Assembly: GCA_040219575.1 (NCBI GenBank)
Contig: JAVJSD010000142.1
Coordinates: forward strand, 60,046 to 124,045
Direction: 5' to 3'
Source of the DNA: JAVJSD01 sp040219575
GTDB taxonomy: Bacteria > Planctomycetota > Planctomycetia > Pirellulales > Pirellulaceae
DNA length: 64,000 bases
Each line of letters opens with the position of its first letter. Positions within the stretch are counted from its first letter, which is position 1. Shown piece by piece: positions 35,809-44,403 of the stretch. A program made the translations under genes and the position numbers. The notes below the pieces were generated by a model that was not told where the DNA came from, made no database searches, and was given only the letters and a program-made list of their open reading frames with translations.

Positions 35809-36411
35809 ATGGCCAGCAAACGCGCTTCCAAGCTTCGCACTCGTTGTCCCTGGGCCCAGGGCGACGAGTATATCGCCTATCACGACAACGAGTGGGGCGT
35901 GCCGGTGCACGATGATCGTGTGCTGTTTGAGTACTTGATCCTCGAGGGCGCCCAGGCGGGGCTGAGTTGGACCACGATCCTCAAGAAGCGTGAGAATTAC
36001 CGCGCGGCCTTCGATCAGTTCGATCCGGCGAAGGTGGCCGCTTACGGCAAGAAGAAGCAGGCGAGCCTGCTGGCGAACGCCGGCATCGTCCGCAATCGGC
36101 TGAAGATCGAGTCGTCGATCACCAACGCGCAAGGCCTGCTGCGAGTGCAGCAGGAGTTCGGTTCCTTCGACGCGTTCTTATGGCGCTTTGTCGACGGAGC
36201 GCCAAGGCAAAACGCCTGGAAGTCGCTGTCCGACGTACCGGCCAAAACCGCCGAGTCCGACGCGCTGAGCAAGGAGCTCAAACGCCGCGGCTTCCGCTTT
36301 GTCGGCAGCACCATCTGTTACGCCTTCATGCAGGCCGTGGGCATTGTCAACGACCACCTCGTCGATTGCTTCCGCCACGCCGAGTTGCGCCCCAAGCGGC
36401 GGCGGAGTTGA
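35809..36411 (+). CDS. tag: DNA-3-methyladenine glycosylase I
   Basis: A 200-residue protein with the full family signature. RCPWAQGDEYIAYHDNEWGVP lies near the N-terminus; its Cys and His help bind zinc in Tag. LEGAQAGLSWTTILKKRENYRAAF follows, then KTAESDALSKELKRRGFRFVG and CYAFMQAVGIVNDH, with further Cys/His zinc ligands. Tag removes 3-methyladenine from alkylated DNA in the cytoplasm. It stands alone, with convergent and divergent neighbours. A GGAAA motif sits upstream of the ATG. Confidence 0.95.
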   Translation: MASKRASKLRTRCPWAQGDEYIAYHDNEWGVPVHDDRVLFEYLILEGAQAGLSWTTILKKRENYRAAFDQFDPAKVAAYGKKKQASLLANAGIVRNRLKIESSITNAQGLLRVQQEFGSFDAFLWRFVDGAPRQNAWKSLSDVPAKTAESDALSKELKRRGFRFVGSTICYAFMQAVGIVNDHLVDCFRHAELRPKRRRS

Positions 36412-36475
36412 ATCTGAAGGTGACTTTGGCCGAAGCCGATTCACAGGTCTGCATGAGGCTGCGAGGCGAAGTATT

Positions 36476-38416
36476 TCACTTTGCCTCAGCAGTATCCGTG
36501 TTGATCCTGCATGCGGGCAACGCCTCCTGCAAGCGTTTGATGCCGGCGTCGGTAACCCGCGTGTTTGTAAGCGCCAACGATCGCAGGTTCTTCATCCCCG
36601 TGAGATGTTCCAGCCCCGCATCGTCGACCTGAGTGCCGCCGAGCGTCAGGCCTTGCAGATTCTTCAATCCCTTAAGGTGCTTCAGTCCGGCGCCTGTCAC
36701 TTGCGTATCGTCGAGCCAAAGGTCTCGCAGACTGGTCAATTCCTGGACGCGCCCTAGCCCGGCGTCGGTCACCCGGGTGCCCAGGAGACTCAGTAATTGG
36801 AGCTTTGACAGTCCCTCGATGTGTACGAGCCCGGCGTCGCTCACCTGGGTTTTGGAGAGCAACAGGTATTGCAGGTTCGCGAGTCCTTGGAGGTGCTCCA
36901 GCCCCGCGTCGCCCACCTGCGTGTTCTCCAAGTCGAGAGTGTCCAGGTTCGTCAGCGCCTCGACGTGCTTTAGCCCGGCGTCGTTTATCGGGGTGCTGCC
37001 GAGCGCCAAGTCGTAAAGGCTGGTCGATTCCTGGAGGTGCTTCAGCCCGACGCCGCTTACCTGGGTGCCCTGGAGGTTCAGCGATTGCAGGTTTGGGAGA
37101 CCCGCGAGGTACTCCAGCCCGGCATCCGTTATCTGAGTTTCGGCTGCCGACAAGGTCTGCAGATTCCGCAGCCCTTGGAGGTGTTCCAGGCCGGCATTGC
37201 TCACCTGCGTGTTGCTCACCCACAGGGTTGAAAGGCCGGTCAGTCCCTGGAGATCTTCCAGCCCGGCGTCTGTTATCTGCGTACCGCTGAGCGTCAGCGT
37301 CTGGAGGTTTGTCAGCCCCTGGAGGTGTCCGATTCCGTCGTCGTTCAACTGGGTGCCGTCGAGCGCTAGCATCTGCAGATTGGATAGCGTTTGGAGGTGT
37401 TCCAGCCCGACGCCGGTCACTTGGGTGTTGGCGAGCCACAGCGATACCAGGTTCGTCATTCCCTGGAGATGCTCCAGCCCGGCGTCGCTCACTTGGGTGT
37501 CGTTGAGCGTCAGCATCTGCAGATTCGTCAGCCCCTGGACGTGTACCAACCCAGCATCGGTTACCTGTGTCCCTTGGAGGCTGAGTGATCGCAGGTCCGT
37601 CAGGCCTTGGAGATGCTCCAGACCGGCGTTGCTTACTGCCGCATCGGTGAGTTGCAGCCCTTTGAGTTTCGTCAGTCCATTCAGGTGCTCGAGTCCGACA
37701 TCGGTTACCTGCGTGCCTTGGAGGCTCAGCCCATCCAACTGCCGCAGTCCCTGGAGGTGTACCAGCCCGGCGTCGGTTACCTGGGTATAGTCGAGGTCCA
37801 GCGATTGCAGCTTCTTCAGTCCCTTAAGGTGCTCCAGGCCCGCGTCGCTCACCGGGGCGCCTTCCAGGTTCAGCGAGTTCACGTTTGCCAGCCCCTTCAG
37901 GTGTTTCATCCCGGCATCGCTCACCTGGCCGATTCGGAGATCCAGGATATCCACGTTCGCCAGTTCCTCAAGGTTCATCCCTGCATCACTCACCTCCCCA
38001 ATCTTGAGGTACAGGATTTCCACATTCGGCAGCCCATTGAAGTGTTCCAGGCCCGCCTCACTCGTCAGGGTGATTTCAAGCTCGAGAAACGCCAGCTTCG
38101 CCAGTTCCTGGAGGTGTTCCCGTGTGGCGTCGGTCACCTTTGTGAGACCAACGCGCACCATCGGTTCACCCAGACTCGTGCCCTTTAAGGTGACGGATCC
38201 GCCGAGGCGCTGGATGGCTAACAGCTCGTCGACGATTGCCGCGGATTCGGCGTGGAACTCGTCCTCCGTCGGCGCCTCCGCTGGTGAAGCCGGGCTGTCG
38301 TCGGTTTCCGACGCCAGTATGGATGGTTCGTCACTCTGCGATTCGTTCGGAATCGGTTTGCCGGAGCACCCCGCGAACAGCAAACATGCCAGCGGCAGGA
38401 AGGCGGACATTCGCAT
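36476..38416 (-). CDS. LRR lipoprotein with about 22 leucine-rich repeats
   Basis: A 646-residue protein with a lipoprotein signal peptide (FLPLACLLFAGC, lipobox LFAGC), so it is probably anchored to a membrane by the Cys. After a short acidic linker come about 22 consecutive 24-residue leucine-rich repeats with the consensus LxxLxxLTNLQxLxLxxTQVTDAG, plus a partial cap. The repeats are very regular but not identical. Such proteins form curved ligand-binding solenoids; the partner is unknown. I chose the ATG at 38416 because it places the signal peptide at the start. No gene partner is obvious. Confidence 0.88.
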   Translation of the reverse strand: MRMSAFLPLACLLFAGCSGKPIPNESQSDEPSILASETDDSPASPAEAPTEDEFHAESAAIVDELLAIQRLGGSVTLKGTSLGEPMVRVGLTKVTDATREHLQELAKLAFLELEITLTSEAGLEHFNGLPNVEILYLKIGEVSDAGMNLEELANVDILDLRIGQVSDAGMKHLKGLANVNSLNLEGAPVSDAGLEHLKGLKKLQSLDLDYTQVTDAGLVHLQGLRQLDGLSLQGTQVTDVGLEHLNGLTKLKGLQLTDAAVSNAGLEHLQGLTDLRSLSLQGTQVTDAGLVHVQGLTNLQMLTLNDTQVSDAGLEHLQGMTNLVSLWLANTQVTGVGLEHLQTLSNLQMLALDGTQLNDDGIGHLQGLTNLQTLTLSGTQITDAGLEDLQGLTGLSTLWVSNTQVSNAGLEHLQGLRNLQTLSAAETQITDAGLEYLAGLPNLQSLNLQGTQVSGVGLKHLQESTSLYDLALGSTPINDAGLKHVEALTNLDTLDLENTQVGDAGLEHLQGLANLQYLLLSKTQVSDAGLVHIEGLSKLQLLSLLGTRVTDAGLGRVQELTSLRDLWLDDTQVTGAGLKHLKGLKNLQGLTLGGTQVDDAGLEHLTGMKNLRSLALTNTRVTDAGIKRLQEALPACRINTDTAEAK

Positions 38417-38964
38417 GGCTGTACGGCTCACAGAAAAGAGGACGTGGGTGCTCAAGATGAATTGTCGACTAGTTTTCCTGGCGTCTCAACCTTTCGTTCG
38501 TTGCAGCAGAACACCGCATTTCAGAGGTTTGTTTTCCATATTTCATGAAACAAGTCGCACGACCTGAAATGCTAGCATTTCCGCACGGAAAAACTGCTCT
38601 TGACCCGAATTCGCAAATAAAGGACAAACCGGTCCGTAGAGAATTGAGTCAGCCTGCCCCTGGCGTTTTACAAACGCTCGTTGACGGCAACAGCCGTCGC
38701 CCGACTCGCCCCCACGCCTCACGGCGCCCCGCCCGCTTCGGCAGACTGACAACCGCCTCGCCTCCGTCGTGCGCCGGTGAAGACCGCCGTCGCTTGGAAG
38801 CGGGCGCTATGAATCGTCCCGGTCATGTGGGCCCGGACCTGCCAGCCCAGTGGATGATCGTCGCTTGCCAGCGGTGCATGTGCCATCGCCGAGCGCTCGA
38901 GTCCCTCGCCAGGGTCCCCGAGCAAGCGACGCTAAGCGGCAATAGCGTGTAAAGGAGTACCAGA
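38417..38964. other. Intergenic region upstream of csrA, with an inverted repeat
   Basis: This 548-bp gap lies between the divergent LRR lipoprotein and csrA genes. It contains CGTCGCTTGC (38859-38868) matched by GCAAGCGACG (38922-38931), which can close a stem around a 53-base loop; the segment ends 33 bp before the csrA start. I see no coding gene and no strong promoter boxes; the short frame at 38545-38952 has no family features. Confidence 0.55.
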
Positions 38965-39168
38965 ATGTTAGTGTTGTCCCGCAAGAAGAACGAATCGATT
39001 CACATTGGCGGCGGAATCACGATCTCGGTGGTCGAGGTCCGCGGAAACCGCGTGCACCTGGCGATCGACGCCCCGCGAGAAATTCCCGTCCATCGCGGAG
39101 AAGTCTACGACAGGATCCGCCAGGAAGAGGCCCAGGTGGAATTCCGGCCGCTCGAGTTCTCGATCTAG
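38965..39168 (+). CDS. csrA: Carbon storage regulator CsrA
   Basis: A 67-residue protein with the characteristic CsrA sequence: MLVLSRKKNESIHIG at the N-terminus (RNA-binding strand 1, with the conserved Arg) and VRGNRVHLAIDAPREIPVHR (strand 5 and the second RNA-binding site). It is a dimeric RNA-binding protein that blocks or helps translation at GGA motifs. GGAG sits seven bases before the ATG. Two palindromes follow the stop directly. Confidence 0.97.
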   Translation: MLVLSRKKNESIHIGGGITISVVEVRGNRVHLAIDAPREIPVHRGEVYDRIRQEEAQVEFRPLEFSI

Positions 39169-39180
39169 TCAGGCGCGGAC

Positions 39181-39238
39181 GTGAGGGCAGGGCAGCCTGC
39201 CCTCACGCGAGTGGCGAGCGGCAGGCTGGAAGCCTGCC
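39181..39238. repeat. Pair of palindromes after csrA
   Basis: GTGAGGGCAGG (39181-39191) pairs perfectly with CCTGCCCTCAC (39196-39206) across a four-base loop. A second palindrome, GGCAGGCT/AGCCTGCC (39220-39238), follows. They start 12 bp after the csrA stop, between convergent genes, and may act as a two-way transcription stop; there is no T-run. The GCAGGCTGGAAGCCTGCC core looks like a dispersed intergenic repeat. Confidence 0.75.
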
Positions 39239-39246
39239 CTACGGCG

Positions 39247-40176
39247 CTAGCCGATCATGCGGTCGAGCGCCACGAGCGCCGTGCTCCAGGCGGGCCGGCT
39301 GTCGGTGAACGTATCCCACCAGTCGAGCAGCGTGGCGGTCATGTCGAGATCCTGCGGAACGCGCACGTCCCACGCGTCGAGGGCCGACTGCAGCGTGTCC
39401 GCGTCGCAACGCGCCAGTTCCACGTGCTCCGCCGCCGTCAGCACCGGCGGCAACATCGCCAGCGCCGCCACGTGCGGCAGCCGATCGGCGGGAACCTGTT
39501 CGCTGAACATCGGCAGATTCAGATTCAGTTGGGCGATGTACCAGCCGAGGCGGACCATCTCGGGCAGCGCATCGTTCGCGTTGGCCAGCAACGCCTCGAT
39601 GCGGACGGTGTTGTACGGCAGATGCGCCGCTCCGCCGCCGCCGAACGTCGGGTGAACCAGCACCACCTCGGTCCGCTCGACCATCAGCCGCTCGTCGGTG
39701 ATCTGCGCCACGCGCCGCAGCAGTCCTCGGCCCCGGGCGTCCCACTGCATCTTGAGCGGTTCGCCGCGGAGCGCGAGTTCTTCGAGCAATTTCGGCGCGG
39801 CGGCGCGGCCCGCGTTCTCCAGCTCCGTGATGGCCAGCGCCACGCGGGGGATCGCCGCCTTCGCGCGGTCGCCCATGCCGATCGTCTTGCGGAGCGCGAT
39901 CTCGGCCAATTGCTGGTTGTTGTCGATGCCGGCGCAGAGGGCCGTGACGTGCCGCCAGAAGCGGGCGGCCGGCAGCTCGAGGGCTTTGATCGCTGCGGCC
40001 AGCTGCGCCGTCGGCTCGGTCAGGGCCTCGGCGAAGGCCTGGTCCACGACCGTTCTCCGCCGGCAGAGTCCTTCGGCGGCGTGCAGGCAGCTGGCCGACA
40101 TGCTGGCCTGCCAGCAGATCTCGATGGTTTTCATGTCGCCGGGGGCGGAAGTGGTCGCTTGCGGGGCGTGGCTCAT
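39247..40176 (-). CDS. Conserved protein of unknown function
   Basis: A 309-residue protein, mostly soluble. Its N-terminal part is helical and Ala/Leu-rich; the C-terminal half has HPTFGGGGAAHLPYNTVRIE and MVRLGWYIAQLNLNLP, a conserved-looking core, followed by Trp-rich LLDWWDTFTDSRPAW. There is no signal peptide. Codon use and the absence of low-complexity sequence support real coding, and the gene is divergent from the isochorismatase-ThuA gene with about 60 bp between starts. I do not recognise the family. Confidence 0.65.
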   Translation of the reverse strand: MSHAPQATTSAPGDMKTIEICWQASMSASCLHAAEGLCRRRTVVDQAFAEALTEPTAQLAAAIKALELPAARFWRHVTALCAGIDNNQQLAEIALRKTIGMGDRAKAAIPRVALAITELENAGRAAAPKLLEELALRGEPLKMQWDARGRGLLRRVAQITDERLMVERTEVVLVHPTFGGGGAAHLPYNTVRIEALLANANDALPEMVRLGWYIAQLNLNLPMFSEQVPADRLPHVAALAMLPPVLTAAEHVELARCDADTLQSALDAWDVRVPQDLDMTATLLDWWDTFTDSRPAWSTALVALDRMIG

Positions 40177-40237
40177 TATATACTCGCTGTTGCCGCGTCT
40201 TTGGAAGCATCCTCCTTTGGCTCGAAGGATCCGTTTC

Positions 40238-41902
40238 GTGAAAAGCCTACCCCGTCGAACGTTCGCTGGCCCGCTGCTGACAACCTGCCTCGTGCTGTTG
40301 GCCCTCTGTCCGCTGGCGGCGTTTTCCGCACCAGCCGCAGAACCGGAGGCGAAGGCCCCCCAGACGCTCGATTTCCGTCTCCGCTATCGCCAGGAGACTT
40401 CGCCGCAGTCCGGCCGGTTTCACGCGCTGACACGCGACGAGAAGTGGCGGCCCGAGCAGACGGCGGTGGTCGTCTGCGACATGTGGGACCTGCACCACTG
40501 CCTGAACGCCACCCGCCGCGGCGCGGAAGTCGCGCCCCGCATGAACCAGGTGCTGCACGCCCTGCGCGACCGCGGCGTGACCGTCGTCCACGCGCCGAGC
40601 AACTGCATGGACTTCTACAAGGACCACCCCGGCCGCCTGGCCGCCCTCAACACGCCGAAGGCCGCCAAGCTGCCCCAGGATATCGGCAAGTGGTGCTACC
40701 AGATTCCCCGCGAGGAGCAGGGCGTCTACCCCATTGACCAGGCCAACGGCGGCGAGGACGACGATCCCCAGGAGCACGCCGAGTGGGCCGCCAAGCTGGA
40801 GAAGATGGGCCGCAATCCCCGCCGGCCCTGGGTGCGGCAGGCCGAGACGCTTGACATCGAAGACGGCGACTTCATCAGCGACAACGGCGAAGAGATTTGG
40901 AGCATCTTCGAGCGGCGCGGCGTCGAGAACGTGATCCTGGTCGGCGTGCACACCAACATGTGCGTGCTCGGCCGGCCGTTCGGGCTAAGGCAGATGGCGC
41001 AGAACGGCAAGAACGTGGTGCTGATGCGCGACATGACCGACACCATGTACGACCCCACCCAGTCGCCCCGCGTGAGCCACTTCACCGGCACCGATCTGAT
41101 CGTCGAGCACATCGAGAAGTACGTCTGCCCCACCGTCACCAGCGACCAGGTGCTCGGCGGCGAGACGTTCCGCTTCGCCAACGATACGCGGCCGCGCCTG
41201 GTGATCGTGATGGCCGAGCAGGAGTACGAGACGAACCGCACGCTCCCCAAGTTCGCCGTCGAGCACCTCGGCAAGCACTTCAGCATCGAACTGGTGTTCG
41301 CCAACGACGAGGACCGCAACAACCTGCCGGGCATCGAGGCCCTGAAGAACGCCGACGTGCTGTTGCTGAGCGCCCGGCGGCGCGTGCTGCCGAAGGCGCA
41401 GATGGCGATCGTCCGCGGCTTCATCGAGTCGGGCAAACCAGTGGTCGGCGTGCGGACGGCGAGCCATGCTTTTTCGCTCCGCAACCAGCAGCCGCCGGCG
41501 GGATACGAAGCCTGGCCGGAGCTCGACCACGATATCCTCGGCGGCAATTATACGAACCATCACGGCAACGGCCCCAAGGTGAGGGTCGCCGCGGCCAAGG
41601 GCGCCGGCGAGCACCCCATCCTGGCCGGCGTCGAACTCGACAAGCTGATCAGCGCCGGTTCGCTGTACAAGGTGTCGCCGCTGACGGAGACGACCACCAC
41701 GCTGCTGACCGGCGCGATCGACGGCGCCGCGGCCGAGCCGGTCGCCTGGACCAACGCCCCCAAGACCGGCGGCCGCGTGTTCTACACGTCGCTGGCCCAT
41801 CCCGACGACTTTTCTCAGCCCGCCTTCAATCGCCTGCTGCGCAACGCCGTGTACTGGGCCGCCGGCGTGGAGGTTTCGGACACGGTGCGTTACGGGTATT
41901 AG
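40238..41902 (+). CDS. Exported isochorismatase-like and ThuA-like fusion protein
   Basis: A 554-residue protein with an N-terminal signal peptide (LLTTCLVLLALCPLAAFSAPA). Residues about 70-300 are an isochorismatase-like cysteine hydrolase: the catalytic Asp lies in TAVVVCDMWDLHHC and the catalytic Cys in GVHTNMCVLGRPFGLRQM. Residues about 315-550 resemble the ThuA/glutamine-amidotransferase-like fold (RLVIVMAEQEYETNRTLPKF, VVGVRTASHAF). I chose GTG at 40238 with AAGGA eight bases upstream, because the longer frame upstream is antisense to the neighbouring gene. The substrate is unknown. Export and fusion suggest sugar or amide hydrolysis outside the cytoplasm. Confidence 0.8.
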   Translation: MKSLPRRTFAGPLLTTCLVLLALCPLAAFSAPAAEPEAKAPQTLDFRLRYRQETSPQSGRFHALTRDEKWRPEQTAVVVCDMWDLHHCLNATRRGAEVAPRMNQVLHALRDRGVTVVHAPSNCMDFYKDHPGRLAALNTPKAAKLPQDIGKWCYQIPREEQGVYPIDQANGGEDDDPQEHAEWAAKLEKMGRNPRRPWVRQAETLDIEDGDFISDNGEEIWSIFERRGVENVILVGVHTNMCVLGRPFGLRQMAQNGKNVVLMRDMTDTMYDPTQSPRVSHFTGTDLIVEHIEKYVCPTVTSDQVLGGETFRFANDTRPRLVIVMAEQEYETNRTLPKFAVEHLGKHFSIELVFANDEDRNNLPGIEALKNADVLLLSARRRVLPKAQMAIVRGFIESGKPVVGVRTASHAFSLRNQQPPAGYEAWPELDHDILGGNYTNHHGNGPKVRVAAAKGAGEHPILAGVELDKLISAGSLYKVSPLTETTTTLLTGAIDGAAAEPVAWTNAPKTGGRVFYTSLAHPDDFSQPAFNRLLRNAVYWAAGVEVSDTVRYGY

Positions 41903-42017
41903 CGCCGCCAGCCGCCCGACCAACGCGGGAATTCACGCCGATGATTGGAGTAGCCACGGATCGAACACGGAAACTCAGCCCCGCGTAGCCGGAACAGAAA
42001 AAAGACAAAGGGCAGGC

Positions 42018-42098
42018 TAACCGCTGATGGACGCTAATGGGCGCTAATCAATCTGAATTTTCCGACATTAGCGTCTGATCAGCGTTCATCAGCGGTTA
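42018..42098. repeat. Intergenic inverted repeat, TAACCGCTGATG type
   Basis: TAACCGCTGATGGACGCTAA starting at 42018 is mirrored by TCAGCGTTCATCAGCGGTTA ending at 42098, with the internal pair CGCTAATG/CATTAGCG. It occupies the middle of the 308-bp gap 41903-42210, which otherwise holds nothing I recognise. Confidence 0.75.
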
Positions 42099-42210
42099 CA
42101 ACGCCTCTTGCTCTGCGAAACGTGCGTGCAGCTCGCGTGAATCTTTAGCGGTTGATTTACGGATTACGGGAATGCAGGAACGGCTAATCACTCACTTCAG
42201 GCACAAATAG

Positions 42211-43110
42211 ATGTCTCGCTCCGCCTTGCTGTCGATGCTGCTCGCCTGCTCGTCCTTCATACCTTTGGTCGGCGCGGAGGAAATCTACGACTTGCGGCCG
42301 GCGGCGGGGTTTCTTCAGTTGCCGCCGGGGCTTGAACTCGGCGCCTGTGCGGCGGTGGCGGTCGGTGGGAAGGGTGAAATCTACCTGTTTCATCGTGGTG
42401 AGCGGCCGATTCTCTGCTTTGATGGGCAAGGCGAGTTCCTGCGGGGTTGGGGCGACGACGTGATCGATACCGCCCACGGACTGCGGCTCGACGGCGAGGG
42501 GAACCTGTGGGCCACCGACATGGCGCAACATCGCGTGTTCAAGTTCGATCCCCAAGGAAAACTGCTGCTGTCATTGGGGACGGGCCGGCCGGGCGACGGC
42601 CCCGATCAATTCAACAAGCCGACCGACATCGCCTTCGGAGCGCGGGGCGCGGTGTTCATCAGCGACGGCTACGGCAACAGCCGGGTGATGAAGTTCACGC
42701 CCGGGGGGCGACTGATCAAGTCGTGGGGCGTGCGGGGCAAGGGGAAAGGCGAGTTTCATCTGCCGCACAGCATCGTCGTCGACCGCCAGGGCCGCCTGCT
42801 GGTGGGCGATCGCGAGAACGACCGTATTCAGGTCTTCGACCAGGAGGGGGCGTTGCTCGACGTCTGGAACGGCTTCGCTCCCTATGGGCTGGCGCTCGAC
42901 GCCGAAGGAAACGTGTTCGTCGCCGACGGCCGGGCGAATCAGGTGCTGCGGCTCGACGCATCGGGCAAGGTCGTGCGGCGGTGGGGCGAAAAGGGGAGCG
43001 GCCTTGGGCAATTCCTGATGCCGCACATGCTGTGCTTCGACCGCCAGGGCGACCTGCTGGTGGCGGAGGTGGGCGGCAAACGCTTGCAGAAGCTAAAACG
43101 CGTGCAGTGA
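42211..43110 (+). CDS. Secreted NHL-repeat beta-propeller protein
   Basis: A 299-residue protein with a signal peptide (LLSMLLACSSFIPLVGAEE) and about five or six NHL-type blades, seen as repeats of the kind GLRLDGEGNLWATD, DIAFGARGAVFISDGYGN and SIVVDRQGRLLVGDRENDRIQVFD. It resembles the peptidyl-alpha-hydroxyglycine lyase-like and 6-bladed propeller proteins common in planctomycetes. Exported; ligand or activity unknown. Its stop is followed by an intergenic repeat. Confidence 0.82.
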   Translation: MSRSALLSMLLACSSFIPLVGAEEIYDLRPAAGFLQLPPGLELGACAAVAVGGKGEIYLFHRGERPILCFDGQGEFLRGWGDDVIDTAHGLRLDGEGNLWATDMAQHRVFKFDPQGKLLLSLGTGRPGDGPDQFNKPTDIAFGARGAVFISDGYGNSRVMKFTPGGRLIKSWGVRGKGKGEFHLPHSIVVDRQGRLLVGDRENDRIQVFDQEGALLDVWNGFAPYGLALDAEGNVFVADGRANQVLRLDASGKVVRRWGEKGSGLGQFLMPHMLCFDRQGDLLVAEVGGKRLQKLKRVQ

Positions 43111-43155
43111 GTGCAACGGTCTCCCCTTGTCGCCGCAAGACGAGGGAAGGAACAG

Positions 43156-43356
43156 GAGGAAACGGAGCAAGCGGAGATGAAGAGAGAAAACCGAGCACCT
43201 GTCGACTTGCGCAAGCAAGCAGATCAGCGCGTTCTTCTGGGCGCTTCAGGAAAAGCTGAACAGGAGGAAGAGGTGAGAAGGAATTCGATCTAACGCCATC
43301 GAATGCTCGTCCGCGACGATGCGACCGCGTACCTCCTCCGTTGCCTCCGTTTTCTC
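43156..43356. repeat. Intergenic inverted repeat, GGAGGAAACGGAG type
   Basis: GAGGAAACGGAGCAAGCGGA starting at 43156 is complementary (a few mismatches) to TCCGTTGCCTCCGTTTTCTC ending at 43356. The arms flank about 160 bp without a convincing gene, between the convergent NHL and methyltransferase genes. Confidence 0.6.
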
Positions 43357-43408
43357 ATGTTTCCGATTCGGCACGCGAACCAGTCGCTTCAAGCAGCGGC
43401 GTCCGGGC

Positions 43409-44263
43409 TCAAACCGGCGTCTTGTCGAAGCGCAGGATTTCGTAGCGGAGCAGGCCTTTGCGGCTGGCCTTTTCCAGGCGCCCGGTGGCGTTTTGAAAGG
43501 TCTCGGCGGCCTGGCGGTCTTCCCACTCCTCGGCGGTCTGGCGGAGGAAGTCGTAAGTGGGGAGCGTTTGCCGCGTGATGTCGCGATGCTCGGCGAGCGT
43601 CAGGCCGTTCGCCTCGGCCAGCGCGCGATAGCGCTCCCGCGAACAGCGCAGGTCGATCTGGCCGTAGGTCCAACGGACGGCCTCGTCGGCGGAAAGGTCG
43701 AAGGCTTCCAGGTACTCCAGCATCCGCTCGTCGGGCACGAAATCCGAAATGGTCAGGCTGCCGCCGTCGCGCAGCACGCGGGCCGCCTCGGCGAGAAACG
43801 CCGCGCGGTCGAAATGAAAAATGCACTCCACCGCCAGCACGCGATCGAACGAGCAGTCGGACAGCGGCAACCGGGCGGCGTCGCAGGCCAGCCACTCGAT
43901 CTGGTTGTCGTGCAACGGCTGAACCGTTTCGGCCGCCCGGCGAAGTTGGCGCACATCGATGTTCGCGCCGAGCATCCGCAGTTGGTGGAACCGCTCGTTG
44001 AGGCTGGCGATGGTGCCGCCGAAACCGCAGCCGACGTCGAGAATCCGCTGGCCGGCGGCGATCGAGGCCGTGTCGCACAGTTCGCGGCACAGCGCCTCGG
44101 CGGCCGCGCCGTACTCACTGGCGGAAATCGGGCCTCTGGGCGGCTCACGCCACAGCCCCCAATGGACATGCTTGCCGAAGGCGGCCGATGTGTGGGGATC
44201 ATGCCGCGCCAACCGATCGAGCAGCGTATCGAAGTAGGGCGGGTTGGCGGAGTCGGCGTCCAT
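43409..44263 (-). CDS. SAM-dependent methyltransferase (family 11 type)
   Basis: A 284-residue protein with motif I RILDVGCGFGGTIASLNE (about residue 75), VLAVECIFHFDRAAFLAEAARVL, and GGSLTISDFVPDE, which fits the UbiE/Methyltransf_11 family. The N-terminus HVHWGLWREPP is like that of small-molecule methyltransferases acting on lipids, quinones or natural products. Divergent from the PQQ-propeller gene. The substrate is unknown. Confidence 0.83.
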   Translation of the reverse strand: MDADSANPPYFDTLLDRLARHDPHTSAAFGKHVHWGLWREPPRGPISASEYGAAAEALCRELCDTASIAAGQRILDVGCGFGGTIASLNERFHQLRMLGANIDVRQLRRAAETVQPLHDNQIEWLACDAARLPLSDCSFDRVLAVECIFHFDRAAFLAEAARVLRDGGSLTISDFVPDERMLEYLEAFDLSADEAVRWTYGQIDLRCSRERYRALAEANGLTLAEHRDITRQTLPTYDFLRQTAEEWEDRQAAETFQNATGRLEKASRKGLLRYEILRFDKTPV

Positions 44264-44403
44264 GGCGGTTTCTCCGCGGGAAATGGCGGCGGTGGGTGCG
44301 AACGGGCGATGGGGTGCTTAGAATGATACCCGCGATCGACCGCCGCTGTGAACGATCGTTCATCCTCCCGCCTTTTTGTTCCTGCCCAGCTCAGGCTCGT
44401 AAC

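Noticed and set aside
43111..43293. Short plus-strand ORF of 60 codons after the NHL gene
   Set aside because: It is Glu/Arg/Lys-rich because of the GGAGGAAACGGAG repeat; there is no family resemblance.
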